Assembly (NCBI GenBank): GCA_016934095.1 | Contig: JAFGTO010000120.1 | Location: forward strand, 1 to 25,176 | Origin: Candidatus Glassiibacteriota bacterium | Lineage (GTDB): Bacteria > Gemmatimonadota > Glassbacteria > GWA2-58-10 | Reading direction: 5' to 3' | DNA length: 25,176 bases | Shown: piece after piece, positions 23,091-25,176 of the stretch | How the letters are laid out: every line of letters starts with the position of its first letter | Position numbering within the stretch: position 1 is the stretch's first letter | The notes under the pieces: generated by a model | What the model was told of the DNA's origin: nothing | Seen by the model: only the letters and a program-made list of their open reading frames with translations | The model's database searches: none | Made by a program: the position numbers and the translations under genes

Positions 23091-23290
23091 GGGGCGTTGA
23101 AGAAACACTTCAACACCCCGAGGTATAATTTATTGCTTCATGGGCTGTCAAGGGCAAGGCAAGCTGTTTCCAGTGTAACTGCAAGATATCCTGTATGTTA
23201 TACAATTAAGGCTTCCTTGACGCATGTTGTTGTCTCAGGAGTGGAAACGGCCCTTGACAGCCTTAATACCCTGAATCCTCAACATTTCAA
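23091..23290 (-). repeat. Leader element copy B: promoter-like box, 120-bp inverted-repeat core, 3' hairpin
   Basis: Reverse-complemented, this aligns without gaps to copy A (15281-15400) over the 120-bp core (23143-23262); by eye about 99 of 120 positions agree. The terminal repeats GGCTGTCAAGGGC and GCCCTTGACAGCC are perfect here. A promoter-like TTGAAA/16 bp/TATTAA (minus strand, 23290-23263) abuts the core in the same geometry as copy A. On the other side CATGAAGCAATAAATT is conserved, followed by a 12-bp hairpin (23119-23108 with 23102-23091, one G-U). It points into the activase-thiouridylase-mnmE operon. Confidence 0.8.
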
Positions 23291-23583
23291 CGTGCTTCTT
23301 GATGTAATTTAATAAAAATCCGGGAGTTTTGTATAATTTTTCTCGGCGGCGGCAGAAGAAACCCGCTTGAAAGCGACCTTGCCGTACGGGCCGGAAGCTG
23401 CGATTAGCCCCGATTTACTCTTGAAAGACGGAGGAAACGAGTTAGATTGTTTTAATGCGGAAACGAAATACCCTGCGGCCCGGGGAAGAGGCAGCGGTCT
23501 TGGACCGGACCGGCGGCTGACATCCACAGAAATCCTATCTTATTGTAATACAACAGATTACATCAATCATCACTCTGCGTTTC
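23291..23583. other. Non-coding stretch before the sensor gene, possible operator
   Basis: I see no supportable gene in this 293-bp stretch; the frames across it lack ribosome-binding sites and have odd composition. A dyad TGTAAT (23544-23549), 7 bp, ATTACA (23557-23562) lies 22 bp before the sensor ATG and could be an operator. A weak promoter CTGACA (23517-23522), 18 bp, TATTGT overlaps it. TATAAT near 23330 is another possible -10, with no good -35. Confidence 0.3.
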
Positions 23584-25176
23584 ATGCGATACATCCTGCA
23601 AAGAACGACAGCAAGCGTCTTGTCTGCGGTATTGTTGGCCGTTTTTCTCTGCCCGGTCCGGGCAGAGGCAGGCGACGACCTGGCGAAGAACTGGCGGTTT
23701 TTCACGGCTTCCGAAGGTATGGGAGAGTCGTGGGCAAGTTTTATCACCGTAGGCCCCAGCGGCCGAGTCTGGGTCTCGCACGGCGGGGTGAACATGCTGA
23801 GCTGGCTCGACGGCTGGCCCGGTCCCGATGGCAAGATCATCCAGACCATGCCCAGCCCGGGGAATGACCTGAAAGTCTGTGAAAGCAAATCCGGACAGTT
23901 GTGGTCCCTTTACTCCAACGGCATCCAGGAATTCAAGGACGGCAGGTGGGTCAGGTATGAGGTCGAGCAGATCACCAACCTCTACCCGGCGGACAATATT
24001 GTCAGGACCCTGATCCCCTTCCTTCCAGGCGAGGAAGACCAGTGCTTCTACCTGTTGCCTGAGGGGCTGTACCTGTTCAATGCGGCGAAACAGGGCACGG
24101 AGCTTATCCTGGAGGTAGGCGAGACACGGCTCGGCAGGTTTATCGACATGGTAGCTTCCCGGGAGGCAGGCATCTGGATCACCGGTGAAAACGGGGCGGC
24201 CAGGCTGAGTTTCGAGGCGGGGACACTGGCTCCGCAATGCCGAGAATACCTTGTCCGGGGACTCGGAGTGAGGCATCTCGAGCGGCCGTGCGAGGCAGGA
24301 AACGGCGAGCTGCTGGCAGTTGCGCAGGACCGGTCGGGCGAAAAGAAACTCATTCATTTTAACGGGGTGCGCTGGAGCGTAATAACCGGTTACCAGGGAA
24401 CAGTGCTGCGCGCCTGGCCCGGCCTGGATAACGGTTACTGGATAGTCAAGCGGGGGAACAGGCTTTCACGGTTGGAGAACGGCAGGGAGGAGGTCCAGGA
24501 GAAGACCGGCATCCTGGCCGGGGATTTTTTCGATGCCTGTGTCGAGCCGAACGGCGTTTTCTGGATAAGCACCTCGCACGGAGTGGCACGCTACGCTCCC
24601 CCGGTCTGGAGGACGCCTTCCGAGATAGAGGATGTCAAGGACCGCATCCACTCCATTCACGAGGACCGGGAGGGCAGGATCTGGTTCGGCGCGGTTTACC
24701 AGATACTCCTTTTCCAGAACGGCCGCTGGAAAAGATACCCCCTGCCCGAGGGGCTGCAGACCCAGCCTTATTTCACCAAGTCTGTCTGGTCTTTGCCCGA
24801 TGGCCGCATCGCGGTCGGCACCATACCTTATAACGATTTCCTGCTCACTTTCGACCCGGAGGAGGAAAAGTTCGAGTTCGTCCCCCACGTGGTCGAGGAC
24901 ACTCTCCCCGACCCGCCGAGACTGGTCGGATTGATTGCGCCGCTGAGGGACGGCAGGATCGTGATACAGACCATGCCGGCAGTGGACTCGACCAATTACC
25001 GACTGGAGACTTTCGACGGGGAAAAGTTCGAGCCTTTTCTAAGTATGTCCGATAAGCGGGAGATCGGCCAGCTCAAGTACCTTTACCATGCAGCAAACGG
25101 CGATTTCTGGATCGGAGGGCTGATCGGGCGGAGCCTGGCAGTGTACAGGGACGGCGAGACCACTAGTTTCTCTGGA
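23584..25176 (+). CDS. Periplasmic two-component-type beta-propeller sensor, 3' end outside window
   Basis: The frame is open from ATG 23584 to the window edge (531 codons) and continues beyond it. It starts with a signal peptide (MRYILQRTTASVLSAVLLAV, cleavage near VRAEA). It then repeats short blade motifs of the regulator-propeller type: VGPSGRVWVSHGGVNML, CESKSGQLWSLYSNGIQEF, SREAGIWITGENGAARL, EPNGVFWISTSHGVARY, HEDREGRIWFGAVYQILLF and ANGDFWIGGLIG. Each blade has the D/G-x-x-W-x-G/S signature. Such propellers usually form the periplasmic sensor half of hybrid histidine kinases, phosphatases or cyclases, so an output domain is expected downstream. No ribosome-binding site precedes the ATG; the start rests on the signal peptide. 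Confidence 0.82.
   Translation, partial: MRYILQRTTASVLSAVLLAVFLCPVRAEAGDDLAKNWRFFTASEGMGESWASFITVGPSGRVWVSHGGVNMLSWLDGWPGPDGKIIQTMPSPGNDLKVCESKSGQLWSLYSNGIQEFKDGRWVRYEVEQITNLYPADNIVRTLIPFLPGEEDQCFYLLPEGLYLFNAAKQGTELILEVGETRLGRFIDMVASREAGIWITGENGAARLSFEAGTLAPQCREYLVRGLGVRHLERPCEAGNGELLAVAQDRSGEKKLIHFNGVRWSVITGYQGTVLRAWPGLDNGYWIVKRGNRLSRLENGREEVQEKTGILAGDFFDACVEPNGVFWISTSHGVARYAPPVWRTPSEIEDVKDRIHSIHEDREGRIWFGAVYQILLFQNGRWKRYPLPEGLQTQPYFTKSVWSLPDGRIAVGTIPYNDFLLTFDPEEEKFEFVPHVVEDTLPDPPRLVGLIAPLRDGRIVIQTMPAVDSTNYRLETFDGEKFEPFLSMSDKREIGQLKYLYHAANGDFWIGGLIGRSLAVYRDGETTSFSG

Noticed and set aside
23036..23116. N-terminal extension of the activase-like protein from GTG 23116
   Set aside because: The start lies within the hairpin of the leader element, has no ribosome-binding site, and the family normally begins close to the first ATPase motif. 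Not fully excluded.
23309..23527. 72-codon minus-strand frame and the 166-codon plus-strand frame overlapping it
   Set aside because: No ribosome-binding site and no recognisable domain. The plus frame runs into the sensor gene in a wrong frame, cutting across its signal peptide.

Overview
The window is GC-rich bacterial chromosome with tightly packed genes. It has no transposase, integrase, phage gene, rRNA, tRNA or CRISPR array that I can see. The gene set (FapA-family protein, UDP-glucuronate decarboxylase, SPOR-domain protein, mnmE, mnmG, queE, an AmmeMemoRadiSam radical SAM enzyme, and a two-component-type beta-propeller sensor) fits an uncultured Gram-negative bacterium. My weak guess is the FCB group or a neighbouring candidate phylum. 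No single gene fixes the taxon.

Layout. 1-319: palindromic repeats and the terminator of the first gene. 320-5831 (minus): a FapA/DUF342 protein followed by a 1325-residue protein I do not recognise, separated by a possible attenuator hairpin and preceded by three CTTGC repeats at exact 15-bp spacing. 6051-8071 (minus): an FGGY sugar kinase with a strong terminator, and a small two-helix membrane protein. 8169-9771: UDP-xylose synthase converging on a metallo-beta-lactamase-fold hydrolase. 10050-11569 (plus): a secreted TPR protein and a DUF218 membrane protein, overlapping by 4 bp. 11607-15239 (plus): a near-consensus promoter, a protein made of eight tandem units of about 118 residues, and a SPOR-domain protein. 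15253-17511 (plus): a 199-bp leader element, a small Cys-containing protein, amrS and queE. 17512-17921: a decayed secreted-protein gene and a long palindrome. 17922-23290 (minus): a BcrAD/BadFG-type ATPase, a PP-loop thiouridylase-like enzyme, mnmE and mnmG, headed by a second copy of the leader element. 23584-end (plus): the first 531 codons of a periplasmic beta-propeller sensor.

Most notable. (1) Two diverged copies of a roughly 200-bp element, each with a 120-bp inverted-repeat core, a promoter-like -35/-10 pair and a 3' hairpin, sit in the same orientation upstream of two operons. Both operons contain genes for modification of tRNA position 34: queE in one, the thiouridylase-like enzyme and mnmE in the other. 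This may be a shared regulatory leader or a mobile repeat. (2) Two perfect copies of the parS consensus lie between mnmE and mnmG. One forms the apex of the mnmE terminator hairpin and the other ends on the first base of the mnmG start codon, yet parA and parB are not here. (3) The eight-unit repeat protein appears to be built from an undescribed domain. (4) The 1325-residue protein beside FapA has no family I can name.
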